DNA from: Nocardia vaccinii NBRC 15922
Lineage (GTDB): Bacteria > Actinomycetota > Actinomycetes > Mycobacteriales > Mycobacteriaceae
Direction of reading: 5' to 3'
Assembly (NCBI RefSeq): GCF_001613305.1
Contig: NZ_BDCC01000005.1
Span: 186,001-250,000 of the forward strand
Length of the DNA: 64,000 nucleotides
Shown in pieces: positions 37,832 through 47,492 of the stretch. The notes beneath the pieces were generated by a model that was given only the letters and a program-made list of their open reading frames with translations, ran no database searches and was not told the DNA's origin. How positions within the stretch are numbered: the first letter of the stretch is position 1; each line of letters starts with the position of its first letter. A program made the translations under genes and the position numbers.

Positions 37832-39031
37832 ATGCACCGACTTCGTCACGGCGATACCGGTCCAGCCGTAACAGAGGTTCGGAGCACCCTCGCAAGTCTC
37901 GGTTTCCTCCATATGCATCCGCACGGAGCGGACCGTTCCGACGGCCACGGTGAATTCTGGAAAGAGACGGACGGCGTCTTCGACCACGATCTCGATTCCG
38001 CTGTGCGTGCCTTTCAGCAGCATCGCGGTCTGCTCGTCGACGGGGTCGTAGGCCCGGCCACCTATCGCGCGCTCAAGGAGGCGTCCTACCGCCTCGGCGC
38101 ACGCACCCTGATCTACCAACTCTCCGCCCCGCTGTACGGCGACGATGTGGCCACACTCCAGCGTCGTTTGCAGGATCTGGGCTTCTACGTGCATCGCGTC
38201 GACGGCTATTTCGGTCCGCAGACACATGACGCGCTGACCGCGTTCCAGCGCGAGATCGGCCTTTCGGCGGACGGCATCTGCGGTCCGGACACGCTGCGTT
38301 CGCTGGATCTGCTGGGCGCCCGCGTCACCGGCGGCAATCCGCACCGAATCGCGGAGGAAGAGGTCGTGCACCGAGCCGGCCCGCAGTTGACCGGTAAGCG
38401 GATCGTCATCGATCCGGGGATGGGCGGTCCCGACAAGGGTGTCACCGTGCCCACCGAATTCGGTGACGTCTACGAGTCGGAGATCCTCTGGGACTTGGCA
38501 AGTCGACTCGAGGGCCGGATGGCCGCGACCGGTATGGAGACGTTCCTGTCCAGGCCGTGGGGCGCCAATCCGACCGACGCCGAACGTGCCGAGATCTCCA
38601 ACACCTTCGATGCGGATCTGATGATCTCGCTGCGTTGCGCGACGAATCCCAGCTCCCTCGCCAGCGGTGTGGCCAGCTTCCATTTCGGCAATTCGCACGG
38701 TTCGGTGTCGATGATCGGCCAGGTGCTGGCCGGATTCATCCAGCGCGAAATCGTTGCCCGGACATCGCTGCAGGACTGCCGCACCCATTCACGCACCTGG
38801 GACCTGCTGCGCCTCACCAAGATGCCGACCGTTCAGGTCGACATCGGCTACCTCACCAACGATTACGACGCGGCGGTCCTGACCAACCCCCGGATGCGCG
38901 ATGTGATCGCCGAGGCCATCCTCATCTCCGTGAAACGCCTGTACCTGCTCGGCCAGGACGACCAGCCCACCGGCACCTACACTTTCGCCGAACTCCTCGC
39001 CGAAGAGCTGGCCGCGGCGGATTCCACGTAG
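37832..39031 (+). CDS. cwlM: CwlM, amidase-like regulator of peptidoglycan precursor synthesis
   Basis: From ATG 37832 the product has 399 residues: two peptidoglycan-binding PG_binding_1 domains (about 5-75 and 85-155; RAFQQHRGLLVDGVVG and TAFQREIGLSADGICG), then an amidase_3-like domain (about 180-370). The His that starts the zinc site of active amidases is Met197 here (IDPGMGG), and the usual SIHAN is SLRCA. No signal peptide is present. In M. tuberculosis CwlM is a cytoplasmic, PknB-phosphorylated activator of MurA, not an enzyme, and this copy has the same losses. The C-terminus (GTYTFAELLAEEL) is family-typical. The gene follows trxA as in mycobacteria. Confidence 0.93.
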   Translation: MHRLRHGDTGPAVTEVRSTLASLGFLHMHPHGADRSDGHGEFWKETDGVFDHDLDSAVRAFQQHRGLLVDGVVGPATYRALKEASYRLGARTLIYQLSAPLYGDDVATLQRRLQDLGFYVHRVDGYFGPQTHDALTAFQREIGLSADGICGPDTLRSLDLLGARVTGGNPHRIAEEEVVHRAGPQLTGKRIVIDPGMGGPDKGVTVPTEFGDVYESEILWDLASRLEGRMAATGMETFLSRPWGANPTDAERAEISNTFDADLMISLRCATNPSSLASGVASFHFGNSHGSVSMIGQVLAGFIQREIVARTSLQDCRTHSRTWDLLRLTKMPTVQVDIGYLTNDYDAAVLTNPRMRDVIAEAILISVKRLYLLGQDDQPTGTYTFAELLAEELAAADST

Positions 39032-39592
39032 AGCTGATCCGCCTCCCCGGGACTTCAGCGTGTCGTCAAGTGCGGGGAGACTCTTGTATGGGGCCGACGG
39101 TTCGGTAGCCGGGTGACTTTCTGGGCGTGTTCATTGAATTACCCATGTCCTCACGAAATCAGGCGTTGCGTGGACCGCGGTTCAGTAGGTGCCACCAAAG
39201 TTGCATTGCCGGGCTGCGGTTGGGCACGTCCACCCGCCGTCCGAGGCTCGCCGATCCACCCCCATTAGCTGCCCAGGTGCTTGGTGATCGGCGGTGCCTC
39301 GGGGCAGGGTGAGAAGGCCCCTGGGAGGGCCTGATACTTCGGACCTGCCGTGAGTAGCGAGGTATCCCTCTGGTAGATGCGCTACCGCGGCGGCCGGCGG
39401 ATACAAGGCCGGGCCTGAGCTTCACGGCTTACCTCGAAAGTTCCATTGTCGACGGTGTGGCGACGAGGACGTGCGCGACCTACGGCGCGAGTTCAGTGAG
39501 CAATAGGCAGCCAGCGTGCTATCGAGTTGGGCGGGCTTACGAGTCAACTCCGGACAGGTACGGTCTTGCGGCCGTACGTGTCCGGGGATCTG
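39032..39592. other. 561-bp convergent intergenic region
   Basis: It lies between the rightward cwlM and the leftward GNAT gene. Open frames on both strands are short and lack family features. The only structure I can support is a hairpin at its right end. The base composition is a little less GC-rich than the neighbouring genes. A worn-out mobile element is possible but not shown. Confidence 0.5.
39550..39585 (-). terminator. Hairpin downstream of the GNAT gene
   Basis: CCGGACA (39550-39556) pairs with TGTCCGG (39579-39585), and inside it TACGG (39559-39563) pairs with CCGTA (39572-39576), with a 2x2 internal loop and an 8-nt apical loop. It begins 8 bp after the GNAT stop codon. There is no T-run. 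Confidence 0.55.
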
Positions 39593-40387
39593 CTATCGGC
39601 AGCCGACTCGGGTCGGAGTCGGGGTCGCTGCCGCGGCGGCCAGGAGTTGGTCGAGGGCACGCTCGACGTCCTCTTTCCAGAGGTGGTCGCTGTCGAGTTC
39701 GAGGCGCAGGCGAGGAAAGCGCTGGTGGGGAGCGACGACCGAGAATCCGACATCCTCGAGGAATTCGGCATCGATCATGCAGCCCTCGGGGGAGCAGGCG
39801 CCGTTGGCCCGGGAGGCCGAGGGTGTTCCGGCCGAAGGGATTCCGGTGGCGGGGGTGTCGATCCGCTCCATCAGCAGCATCGAGCTGATCGAGCGGGTGG
39901 GCAGCACCGTGGCGGCCGGATCCTTGCGAATACCGAAAGCCTCGATCGCGCGCACGCCTCGACGCATCAGATCGGCCACCACGGCCTGCATGAGCCGGTG
40001 GGCGACTCCGGTGTCCTGGTAAGGGAATTCGGCGCGCAGCGTGGTCAGCAGGACCGCGTCCGGGCTCACCGGTGAGGTGGGGAACAGGCCCGCCCGCGGC
40101 ACCACACTCGGCGGTGAGTACAGCGCACATCCGGCCGGCTGGCCGTCGACGAGCGCGACCTGGCCGCACGAACCCCATTCGAGCATGACCGTGGACAGCC
40201 ATGCCTCCTTCTCGAAGACCGGATCGCTGAATTCGCGCGAGTCTTCCGCCACGGCGGGGTCGATCTCCCAGAACACGCATCGGCGCGCGTGTGCCGGGAG
40301 TTTGTCGAGTCCGCCGAGGGTCAGTGCGGTCACGCTGGTCGACACCGCTCTGCTCAGCCTCCAGCTATCGGATTCATCCACACTCAC
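39593..40387 (-). CDS. GNAT-family acetyltransferase-like protein (Rv3916c position)
   Basis: A 264-residue protein. The middle part has the GNAT acetyl-CoA-binding region (VALVDGQPAGCALYSPP, then LLTTLRAEFPYQDTGVAHRLMQAVVADLMRRGVRAIEAFG). The classic Q/RxxGxG/A loop is reduced to QDTGVA. A tail of about 90 residues with a PEGCMIDAEFLEDVGF block follows. The same gene is next to parB in M. tuberculosis. Substrate unknown. GTG 40387 is the start; it lies 164 bp downstream of parB. Confidence 0.82.
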   Translation of the reverse strand: MSVDESDSWRLSRAVSTSVTALTLGGLDKLPAHARRCVFWEIDPAVAEDSREFSDPVFEKEAWLSTVMLEWGSCGQVALVDGQPAGCALYSPPSVVPRAGLFPTSPVSPDAVLLTTLRAEFPYQDTGVAHRLMQAVVADLMRRGVRAIEAFGIRKDPAATVLPTRSISSMLLMERIDTPATGIPSAGTPSASRANGACSPEGCMIDAEFLEDVGFSVVAPHQRFPRLRLELDSDHLWKEDVERALDQLLAAAAATPTPTRVGCR

Positions 40388-40551
40388 GTGGCATCAATAT
40401 CTACTCGCCAGCAAGAATAAGCGATCAACACGAACCGCCTCATTTCCGTCACTGCGCTCGATGACATACGCCGTCACAGTGACGTTTCGGCGCAAGGGCA
40501 ATAGTCATCGGGTGCTCATGGATTTTCGCCCGCATTTTTACGGTGTCAGGG

Positions 40552-41571
40552 CTACTGCTGTTGCTTTTCCATCAATGTCACGATGCGTTCGAGATCGGCG
40601 AGGTCACCGAACTCGACGGTGATCTTGCCCTTCTTCTTACCCATGCTCACGGTGACGCGGGTATCGAACGAATCGGCCAAGCGCTCGGCCAGACGATCCA
40701 AGCCAGGGGCATAGACGGGTTTGCGCTCGGGGGCGGGCTTGCGCTCCTGCTCCGGATACCGGTTCGCCAGCGTCACCGCCTCTTCGGTCGCACGGACCGA
40801 AAGCCCTTCCGCGACGATCCGCTCCGCCAGCTTCTCCTGCGCCTCGGCACCGGCATCCAGCCCCAGCAAGGCACGGGCGTGCCCTGCCGACAGGACTCCG
40901 GCCGCAACTCGCCGCTGCACCGGGATCGGCAGCTTGAGCAGACGGATCATATTGGTGACGACCGGTCGGGATCGGCCGATCCGATTCGCCAGCTCCTCGT
41001 GGGTGACGTCGAATTCCTCGAGCAGCTGCTGATAGGCGGCCGCCTCTTCCAGAGGATTGAGCTGTACGCGGTGGATGTTCTCCAACAACGCGTCGCGCAG
41101 CATGGCATCGTCGGTGGTTTCCCGGACGATCGCCGGAATCGTTGCCAGCCCGGCGTCCTGGCAGGCCCGCCAGCGACGCTCACCCATGACGATCTGATAG
41201 CGAGCGGGGGAGCCGGACTCGGTCTTGGCGGGCTGACTGAGTGCGCGCACCACGATCGGCTGCATCAAGCCGAATTCGCGGATCGAGTGGATCAGCTCGT
41301 CGAGCGCATCCTGTTCGAAGACCTGACGCGGCTGCTTCGGATTGGGCTGAATCTCCTCAGCCGGGATCTCGCGGTAGACGGCCCCGGCATCGGAGTCGGC
41401 AGCCGGATCGGGGACCCGGTGCAGATATGCCTCCGCAGGATGTGGTCCGATCGGATCAAGGCCGATGACGGCGTTCGCCGCGGCACTCCCGAGTCCCTGC
41501 ACCTCGGCGGGACCGGTCGGGATGAGCGCGGCCAGCCCGCGCCCTAGTCCACCCTTCTTCGCCTGACTCAT
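40552..41571 (-). CDS. parB: Chromosome-partitioning protein ParB
   Basis: From ATG 41571 the product has 339 residues starting [19 protein letters not shown]. The ParB/Spo0J CTPase motif GERRWRA and the helix-turn-helix ([21 protein letters not shown]) that binds parS are present, followed by a Lys-rich linker and the dimerisation tail. It spreads from the parS sites around this locus, loads SMC and is moved by ParA. The gene follows parA with a 4-bp gap, so they form one operon. Confidence 0.95.
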   Translation of the reverse strand: MSQAKKGGLGRGLAALIPTGPAEVQGLGSAAANAVIGLDPIGPHPAEAYLHRVPDPAADSDAGAVYREIPAEEIQPNPKQPRQVFEQDALDELIHSIREFGLMQPIVVRALSQPAKTESGSPARYQIVMGERRWRACQDAGLATIPAIVRETTDDAMLRDALLENIHRVQLNPLEEAAAYQQLLEEFDVTHEELANRIGRSRPVVTNMIRLLKLPIPVQRRVAAGVLSAGHARALLGLDAGAEAQEKLAERIVAEGLSVRATEEAVTLANRYPEQERKPAPERKPVYAPGLDRLAERLADSFDTRVTVSMGKKKGKITVEFGDLADLERIVTLMEKQQQ

Positions 41572-41575
41572 CGGC

Positions 41576-42631
41576 TTATCGGCCCCTTTCCTCATTCACA
41601 TCGCCATCCTCGGCGACCGGCGTGGCCGCCACCAGACCTGGCGCATAGGTCGCACCGACGGCGCGAGCCGCCATTTCCCGACCGGCATCCAGATAGCTCA
41701 TGGCACCACGAGAACCGGGGTCGTAATCGAGAACCGTCATACCGTAGCCCGGCGCCTCGGAGACCTTCACACTGCGTGGAATGACCGATCGCAGCACCAC
41801 ATCACCGAAGTGCCCGCGAACTTCCTCGGCGACTTGATCGGCCAGTTTGGTGCGGCCGTCATACATCGTGAGGACCACGGTCGAGACGTGCAGTTCGGGA
41901 TTGAGGTGTGACTGGACCAGGCCGATATTGCGCAGCAGCTGTCCCACACCTTCCAGTGCGTAGTACTCACACTGGATCGGGATAAGGACCTCTTTCGCGG
42001 CAACCATGGCGTTGACCGTCAGCAGGCCGAGCGAAGGCGGGCAGTCGATCATCACGTAGTCGATCTCGTAACCGGCCAGATTCGCCTCCTGAATCGCCGT
42101 CTTGAGGCGACCCTCCCGAGCGACCATGGAAACCAGTTCGATCTCGGCGCCCGCCAGGTCGATTGTGGCCGGAATGCACAGCAGGCGCTCGTTGTGCGGA
42201 CTCTGCTGGATCGCATCCTGGACAGGGATCTCCCCGATGAGAAGTTCGTAGCTGGACGGAATGCCGGAATGATGATCGACACCGAGGGCGGTACTGGCAT
42301 TGCCCTGCGGATCAAGATCAATGACGAGGACGGTCATTCCCTGCAATGCGAGAGCGGCGGCGAAATTGACCGCCGTGGTGGTTTTACCGACGCCGCCCTT
42401 CTGATTGGCGATGGTGATGATGCGTTGTTCGCGCGGCTTCGGAATGTTCATCGAACCAGGGTGCAGGACCTGACTCGCGCGTTGTGCCTCCGCCGCGATC
42501 GGCGTGTCCGCGGTGGAGATACTTCCGAAGGGCGTGCGGCTGAAGTCCTCCGTGTCGAAGGCATTGCCTTCCAGCATTCCGGGGACACGCGAGGTTGTTT
42601 CCCGTGAAACTTTTGCCGGACCGTTCGACAT
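41576..42631 (-). CDS. parA: Chromosome-partitioning ATPase ParA
   Basis: A 351-residue Walker ATPase. The deviant Walker A KGGVGKTT is at 78-85 in [14 protein letters not shown], followed by [13 protein letters not shown] and [12 protein letters not shown]. An N-terminal tail of about 70 residues precedes the ATPase; its early codons (for KVSRETT) contain a parS-like palindrome. It forms a nucleoid-bound gradient that pulls ParB-parS complexes to the poles. ATG 42631 is the start. Confidence 0.95.
   Translation of the reverse strand: MSNGPAKVSRETTSRVPGMLEGNAFDTEDFSRTPFGSISTADTPIAAEAQRASQVLHPGSMNIPKPREQRIITIANQKGGVGKTTTAVNFAAALALQGMTVLVIDLDPQGNASTALGVDHHSGIPSSYELLIGEIPVQDAIQQSPHNERLLCIPATIDLAGAEIELVSMVAREGRLKTAIQEANLAGYEIDYVMIDCPPSLGLLTVNAMVAAKEVLIPIQCEYYALEGVGQLLRNIGLVQSHLNPELHVSTVVLTMYDGRTKLADQVAEEVRGHFGDVVLRSVIPRSVKVSEAPGYGMTVLDYDPGSRGAMSYLDAGREMAARAVGATYAPGLVAATPVAEDGDVNEERGR
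42596..42611. promoter_or_regulatory. parS-like site 1 (TGTTTCCCGTGAAACT)
   Basis: A ParB-binding palindrome within the parA N-terminal codons. One base differs from the GTTTCACGTGAAAC core. Confidence 0.65.
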
Positions 42632-42897
42632 ACAGGCTCCTAACCCCGAGAACTTCAGACACGTGCCGGCGTGGCTTCGGCGCCACGCGGCTCGAGTAGG
42701 CGGAGCGCCGCCTTGTTGCGAGACCGATAGCCATCCGGCGAGCTGCCGGGCACCGAGAGAATGCGCTCACACTCAACGCCACTTAGCTTGCCAGTACCGG
42801 AGGCAATACGGAAGTTGAACCGCGGCAATCCTTCTCCAACACGCCGAGAATCGGACAATTCATCTGCGCACCACGACCACGCGCACACCTTTCGCGA

Positions 42898-42913
42898 TGT
42901 TTCACATGAAACC
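42898..42913. promoter_or_regulatory. parS-like site 2 (TGTTTCACATGAAACC)
   Basis: GTTTCACATGAAAC core with CACATG instead of the CACGTG centre. It lies 267 bp upstream of parA. Confidence 0.85.
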
Positions 42914-43270
42914 AGCGGCCCCCGGTCGCCAGATTTTCGACGTTCACCCGCGCCCCTCTGCCAGACCTACGCGCGCCTCCAGCTCCGCAGGCGAGGGCAG
43001 TGGTTCCACCTCCAGCCAACAACGCTCATCCACCACCGACCGACGGACTCATGCTCTGTCCGCGCATCAGACGGCCAAGCGCTGGCCACCCCTGTCCGCT
43101 CACCTAGCGGGCCGAAAAACTGTCCCGGCCAACTGTCCACCCGGACCTGTCCGCCCCCGGACTGTCCCCCGATCACTCGAATCACCTGTCCGCCAACCGC
43201 AGTCAGTCCGCGCGCCACCCGTGCCACCGTTATGGCTGTCCGGCCTTCTCGAGGGACAGCGACCTACTGG

Positions 43271-43644
43271 CCGGGTCTTGTTGTGGGCCGGGTCTTCTCG
43301 TGGGCCCGGTCTCGCTGTAGACCCGGTCCCGCTGTGGGCCCGGCCTCCCTATACGCCCGGCCTCCCTATACGCCCGGCCTCCCCATACGCCCGGCCTCCC
43401 CACAGGCCCGATCTCCCCACAGGGCCAGCCTCCCCGTGGGCCCGATCTCGCTGTGGGCCCGGCCTCGCTGTGGGCCCGGCCTGCCCGTGGGCCCGGCCTC
43501 CCGGTGGGCCCGATCTCGCTGTGGGCCCGGCCTCGCTGTGGGCCCGGCCTCGCTGTGGGCCCGGCCTCCCGGTGGGCCCGGCCTCCCGGTGGGCCCGGCC
43601 TCCCGGTGGGCCCGATCTCCCCGTGGGCCCGGCCTCCCCGTGGG
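43271..43644. repeat. 22-copy 17-bp tandem array (minisatellite)
   Basis: Twenty-two contiguous units of exactly 17 bp, with the common form CCCGGCCTCGCTGTGGG. Left units are more divergent (CCGGGTCTTGTTGTGGG, CCCGGCCTCCCTATACG); right units are nearly identical. Joining units creates GGGCCC palindromes at 14 junctions. Since 17 is not a multiple of 3, the array has no stop in several frames and produces long spurious ORFs. No spacer or direct-repeat pattern of CRISPR is present. Confidence 0.95.
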
Positions 43645-44751
43645 GGCAGCCGCTGGGGGCGGACTTCTCCTACTTCTCCTTGGGGCAGGCCTCTCCCGGA
43701 TCCGGCCCTTCCATCGGGGGCCATGTCCTTAGGTGGCGCATCTCCTCGGACAAGCATTCCTTTCACTCGAACGCTCTATCCGGTCCGGGGCTATCGGGGC
43801 CTGGCGCTCTGCCGGACCGCCGATCCGCCGGATTTGCCGGTCCAGCGGCTCTGGCGGTCTGCCGGTGCACTGGCTCTGGTGGCCCAGCGCTCTACCGATG
43901 TAGTGCTCTCCTGAGCCAGCGTTCTGCCCCCGGAGCTCGTAGCCAATGTTCCGGTGCGGTTGGCGGCCTTACTCAACAAGAGGTGAGGTCGCAGCTCCCG
44001 CACAACCGCTCCGCTCGGCACGATTTCCATGCGGCACATCCTCGGCCCTCAGCTCGAGCACGGCGGTACGACCCACACACGGCCCGACCGAGCAAGCCCT
44101 CCAGCCCGACCGGCCCCATCTCCCGGTCTCACAGACTTTCGGTGTCCACCACACCACTCGGCCCAGACCCTTCTTCGTGCCGAAACGCTCCCGCTGCCCA
44201 ATAGACGCCCGATCCCGCAGCATCGGCCCCAATCGCCCGGATCCTTCGACCTACCCCTCGCGCCTCCAAAAGAACCCCGCGGCCGAATGATCCCCGAGCC
44301 CAACGCCGCTCAGGTCGGCATGCCCCACGCCGCTGATCGGCGCGGCGCCAAATACGGCAGCCTCCTCAGCCAGTACGGCATTTGGTTGGACGCAGCCGGT
44401 GTTGAGGTGATCGGCGGACACTCCGACTTGGTTCGTCGGCGATTCTCAGTCAACCGGTCCGCTGTCGTGATCGCGCGAGGGGGACTCATCCGCGTTTGGC
44501 AGGGGAGAGGTCACCTTAGGAAATCGCTTCCGAACCCGAAAAACGGCCACGATGCCTACCCCCTGGTCGACCTTCGTCACGGTGACGGGAGTGCCAGGTA
44601 CAGCGAAAGGCCGTAGTCCAAACATCGAAGCGCGAGGCGCGAGGCGCTGTCGCGACGGCCCGTGCCCGCCGCGGTTCCGGACTGGCGGCGGCCCGAGTTC
44701 GCGAGGACGTGGCAGCCGTGCGGGCAGGCGAAGCCGGAACTGTCGCATCAC

Positions 44752-44767
44752 GGTTTCACATGAAACA
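44752..44767. promoter_or_regulatory. parS-like site 3 (GGTTTCACATGAAACA)
   Basis: GTTTCACATGAAAC core with a CACATG centre, in the gene-free region. Confidence 0.85.
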
Positions 44768-45037
44768 TGGGAGGCAGATTGGATACGACGCCCGCGGTCC
44801 CGGCCTCTGCGCAGCGATCGGAAGGTCTCATCTCGTTGATGTGAACGCGGCCGATCGCCAGGCACGGACGCCGTGACCGACGACGTCGCTGAGCGCGATC
44901 CGCGCTCCAGGTGAGCCGAGGCTGCTACCGGCACCGGCAACCCATCGGGGCAACTCGGGTATGTGGCAACTCACCTTCCATCCCAGAGCGGCGCGGAGGT
45001 GCAGTCGCGCAGAGGCGAAGTTCGCGAGAGTGCCCAA

Positions 45038-45053
45038 TGATTCACGTGAAACC
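45038..45053. promoter_or_regulatory. parS-like site 4 (TGATTCACGTGAAACC)
   Basis: It has the canonical CACGTG centre and one arm mismatch (GATTC instead of GTTTC). Confidence 0.75.
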
Positions 45054-45318
45054 GCACATGCCGTACAGCTGGAACCGCTACCACTCACATCTGCGGCCAC
45101 TAACCGTGGTCGCGTCCCGGGCCACTCGGTTACAGCCACCGTGCGGCCTGTGATCACACCGACCGACCACCCATCGCAATCGTCTACCAACGGTCCGGTG
45201 GACCGCCCGCCGCTCCAACGGCCCCGAACTAGCCGCAGCCCCCATGAGGGCCCTCGGGGCGCTATGCACTAGCTCCGGCGCGCGCATTGGTTCGGCAGAC
45301 TTACGGGCAACGACGCGA

Positions 45319-45334
45319 TGTTTCACATGAAACG
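45319..45334. promoter_or_regulatory. parS-like site 5 (TGTTTCACATGAAACG)
   Basis: GTTTCACATGAAAC core with a CACATG centre, 305 bp before the hydrolase stop codon. Confidence 0.85.
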
Positions 45335-45638
45335 AGAAAGTCCGCTGGGGTCGCCAAACTGTGCTGACCATGACCATCGGTAACGGCGTGGCAAGCTGAC
45401 ATAGCGAAGACCTCCGGGTGACGTGCGAGGCTGACGCAACCCGACCGCACCGTCAGTGACCGGAACTCGCAGGCCGATAAAAGTTCCGGCGCCTTCAAAC
45501 CGCCAGCCCGTGCGCGGCTACCACTTCCTGCACACCGCGATCGACCCCCTAAAACCACCACCGCGGCCACACCGCACTCAGCGGACACACCCCTGGCCAG
45601 CCGCGGCCCCACCTCTCAGTGAGCGTCTGAGAACTTGG

Positions 45639-46436
45639 CTACCGGGTCCTCGGGCGGGCCAGTCGACGTTCGACGCGTACGAGCCAGTCGGCGACGAGAG
45701 CGCGCAGGAGTCCCGGTTGCTCATGGGGGAGAGCGTGTCCCGCGTCGTCCATTACGACGAGCGAGGCGTGGGGGTAGTGGTCGACGAGATCGGTAGCGGC
45801 GGCATATCCGACCGTCGAATCCAGCCGTCCCGCCACGATCAGTGTCGGACCCCGGTAAGCCGATGTGGGTTCGGAGGTGAGCGCCCACCGTTCGCTGAGT
45901 CGCTCGAGCGCAGCCTGGTCGGTGAGCGCGGCAGCCGGGGCGACATAGCGTTCGTACCGTTGGAGCATCTCCGGGGTGTGGATCACGAAGTAGCTGCGGA
46001 AGACGTCGTCACCGATCTCACCCGATCCGGCGGCGACGCGGCGCTCTGGGATGTCACGCGATCCCGGTAACAACGGACAGACGAGCGCCAAACCGGCGAC
46101 CTGCGCCGAGCGCCGCGCGGCCATCGCCCGCGCATAGTACGCGCCCGCCGAATGCCCGACCAACAGGTACTCGGTCGCACCGATGACCTCGTCGGTGAAC
46201 TCGAGCAGCGTGTCGAGCACGTCGTCGGCGCTGCGCAGCGTGTCGGGTGCGGTTGTCCGGCCCATTCCGGGGAGGTCGGGATAGATTCGCCGCAGCTCCG
46301 CGCCGCCGTCGAAAACCGGCTCGAAACAAGCCTCAGCCTCCCGGTGGTCGACGCCGGCGCCGTGCAGCACGAGGACCGGCCGGCCGCTCCCGTGCTCCAC
46401 GTAGTGGACCACTACCCGCCCCACGCCGATCTCCAT
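45639..46436 (-). CDS. Alpha/beta-fold hydrolase
   Basis: A 265-residue alpha/beta hydrolase. The oxyanion/His-Gly segment VLHGAGVD comes first, the nucleophile elbow GHSAGA holds Ser96, the acid is Asp206 (AGRLDSTVG) and the base His234 (DAGHALPHE). It is cytoplasmic, with no signal peptide, and closest in style to esterase/peroxidase-like members. The gene and the IS remnant behind it are extra in this place relative to mycobacteria, so it may have been acquired. Substrate unknown. Confidence 0.88.
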   Translation of the reverse strand: MEIGVGRVVVHYVEHGSGRPVLVLHGAGVDHREAEACFEPVFDGGAELRRIYPDLPGMGRTTAPDTLRSADDVLDTLLEFTDEVIGATEYLLVGHSAGAYYARAMAARRSAQVAGLALVCPLLPGSRDIPERRVAAGSGEIGDDVFRSYFVIHTPEMLQRYERYVAPAAALTDQAALERLSERWALTSEPTSAYRGPTLIVAGRLDSTVGYAAATDLVDHYPHASLVVMDDAGHALPHEQPGLLRALVADWLVRVERRLARPRTR

Positions 46437-46449
46437 CCCGCCAAGTTAC

Positions 46450-46695
46450 CTGGGTCGTCGGGCGGGCCGGTCGGCGTGACATGGTCATGATCATCGCTAT
46501 GTGGACCATGGCCTCATGGCGGGCGGGTAGCGTCTCGTAATCGCGGACACAGCGGCGCTGTTCGCATGATCCATGCGAAGGCCCGCTCGACTACCCTCAG
46601 GCGGCGAGATGCTTCTCATTGCGTCCTCTAACCTCCGCGGTGTTACCCGCCGGTGGCAGCAGCGCCTCCAGCAGAGTCCACTGCTCGTCCGTCGA
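46450..46695 (-). pseudogene. IS5-family transposase remnant, internally deleted and frameshifted
   Basis: Read on the minus strand, about 46695-46612 codes for STDEQWTLLEALLPPAGNT and a GRNEKHL block, the N-terminus of IS5-type transposases. Without the catalytic middle it runs into RRLRVVERAFAWIM (about 46606-46565) and, after a frameshift, RRCVRDYETLPARHEAM, the C-terminal helical block. The DDE core is gone, so it cannot be active. No terminal repeats could be assigned. Confidence 0.75.
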
Positions 46696-46736
46696 CTAGT
46701 CGAGCGGGGCGTACAAGACGCGACAAACCATCCCGA

Positions 46737-46752
46737 TGTTTCACATGAAACA
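46737..46752. promoter_or_regulatory. parS-like site 6 (TGTTTCACATGAAACA)
   Basis: Full 16-bp arms with a CACATG centre. It lies just beyond the 3' end of rsmG and next to the IS remnant. Confidence 0.88.
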
Positions 46753-46763
46753 CCACACTCGGA

Positions 46764-47492
46764 TCAGCGCGACCTACGCACTCGGACCACGCGCCGTCCC
46801 GGACGCTCGGAGCGGGGGAGTCGTTCCACACTCAGAACGACCGTCGGAGGAGTGACGATTCCGGCGCCACATTCGAGAACCTGCGCATTACCGCCCCCGG
46901 CGCGCGTCAATTCTTCGCGATCGCGCTCCAGTTCCTCCGCGACGCTCGACCCCTTCAGCGCGAGCATGCGGCCGTGCTCATGCACCAACGGCAGCGACCA
47001 TTGCGCAAGTTTGGCGAGCGGTGCGACCGCACGAGAAGTGACGACATCCGCGCCGCCGGCCTCTTTTCGAACGCCCGGTTGCTCCGCGCGACCGCGGACC
47101 ACCGTCACATCCAGCCCAGCCTCCTCGATGAATTCCGCGAGGAATATCGTCCGGCGCAGCAGTGGTTCAACAAGCGTGACTCGAAGGTCGGGCCGGGCTA
47201 TCGCAAGTGGAATACCGGGCAGCCCGGCACCGCTGCCGACGTCCACCACCGTGGCCCCCTCGGCGATGAGTTCACCGATTACGGCGCAATTGAGGATGTG
47301 CCGATCCCACAGCCGCGGTAGCTCTCGCGGTCCGATCAATCCTCGTTCGACCCCGGCGCCTGCCAAAGCCGCGTAGTACTTCCGGGCCAGCGGTAGCCGA
47401 TCCCCGAATACCCGCGTCGCCTCAGCGGGCGGCTCTTCCGCACCGGAAGCGGGGGAGGGGTTCGTATCAACGCCGTCCGCGCCTCGTTCCAC
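46764..47492 (-). CDS. rsmG: 16S rRNA (guanine-N7) methyltransferase RsmG
   Basis: A 242-residue SAM-dependent methyltransferase (GidB). The SAM motif [16 protein letters not shown] is present, and the [11 protein letters not shown] block precedes it. It methylates G527 (E. coli numbering) of 16S rRNA; loss gives low-level streptomycin resistance. The GTG start (47492) is inside a parS palindrome. It is separated from jag by a strong hairpin. Confidence 0.94.
   Translation of the reverse strand: MERGADGVDTNPSPASGAEEPPAEATRVFGDRLPLARKYYAALAGAGVERGLIGPRELPRLWDRHILNCAVIGELIAEGATVVDVGSGAGLPGIPLAIARPDLRVTLVEPLLRRTIFLAEFIEEAGLDVTVVRGRAEQPGVRKEAGGADVVTSRAVAPLAKLAQWSLPLVHEHGRMLALKGSSVAEELERDREELTRAGGGNAQVLECGAGIVTPPTVVLSVERLPRSERPGRRVVRVRRSR

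Larger units (their letters stand above)
42632..45638. other. 3-kb region between parA and the hydrolase gene without a recognisable gene
   Basis: It contains four parS-like sites and a 374-bp tandem array. Open frames in it (for example about 44029-44616 on + and 44446-44940 on -) are Arg/Pro/Ser-rich, unlike any family I know, and one runs through a parS palindrome. In mycobacteria parA is adjacent to rsmG, so this block is extra. The best reading is a centromere region; small RNAs or small genes cannot be excluded. Confidence 0.7.

Noticed and set aside
43271..43644. CRISPR array
   Set aside because: Units are contiguous with no unique spacers, and no cas gene is in the window.
42761..44204. 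Long + strand frames across the tandem array
   Set aside because: They stay open only because the 17-bp unit has no stops in several frames. The translation is a Gly/Pro/Ala/Trp/Arg repeat without start signals.
44029..44616. Possible gene in the parA-hydrolase gap
   Set aside because: No ribosome site and no recognisable family; the composition drifts along its length. It cannot be supported without conservation data.
44446..44940. Minus-strand frame in the parA-hydrolase gap
   Set aside because: It reads through a parS-like palindrome (translated HVSCETV), and the rest is Arg/Pro/Ser-rich.
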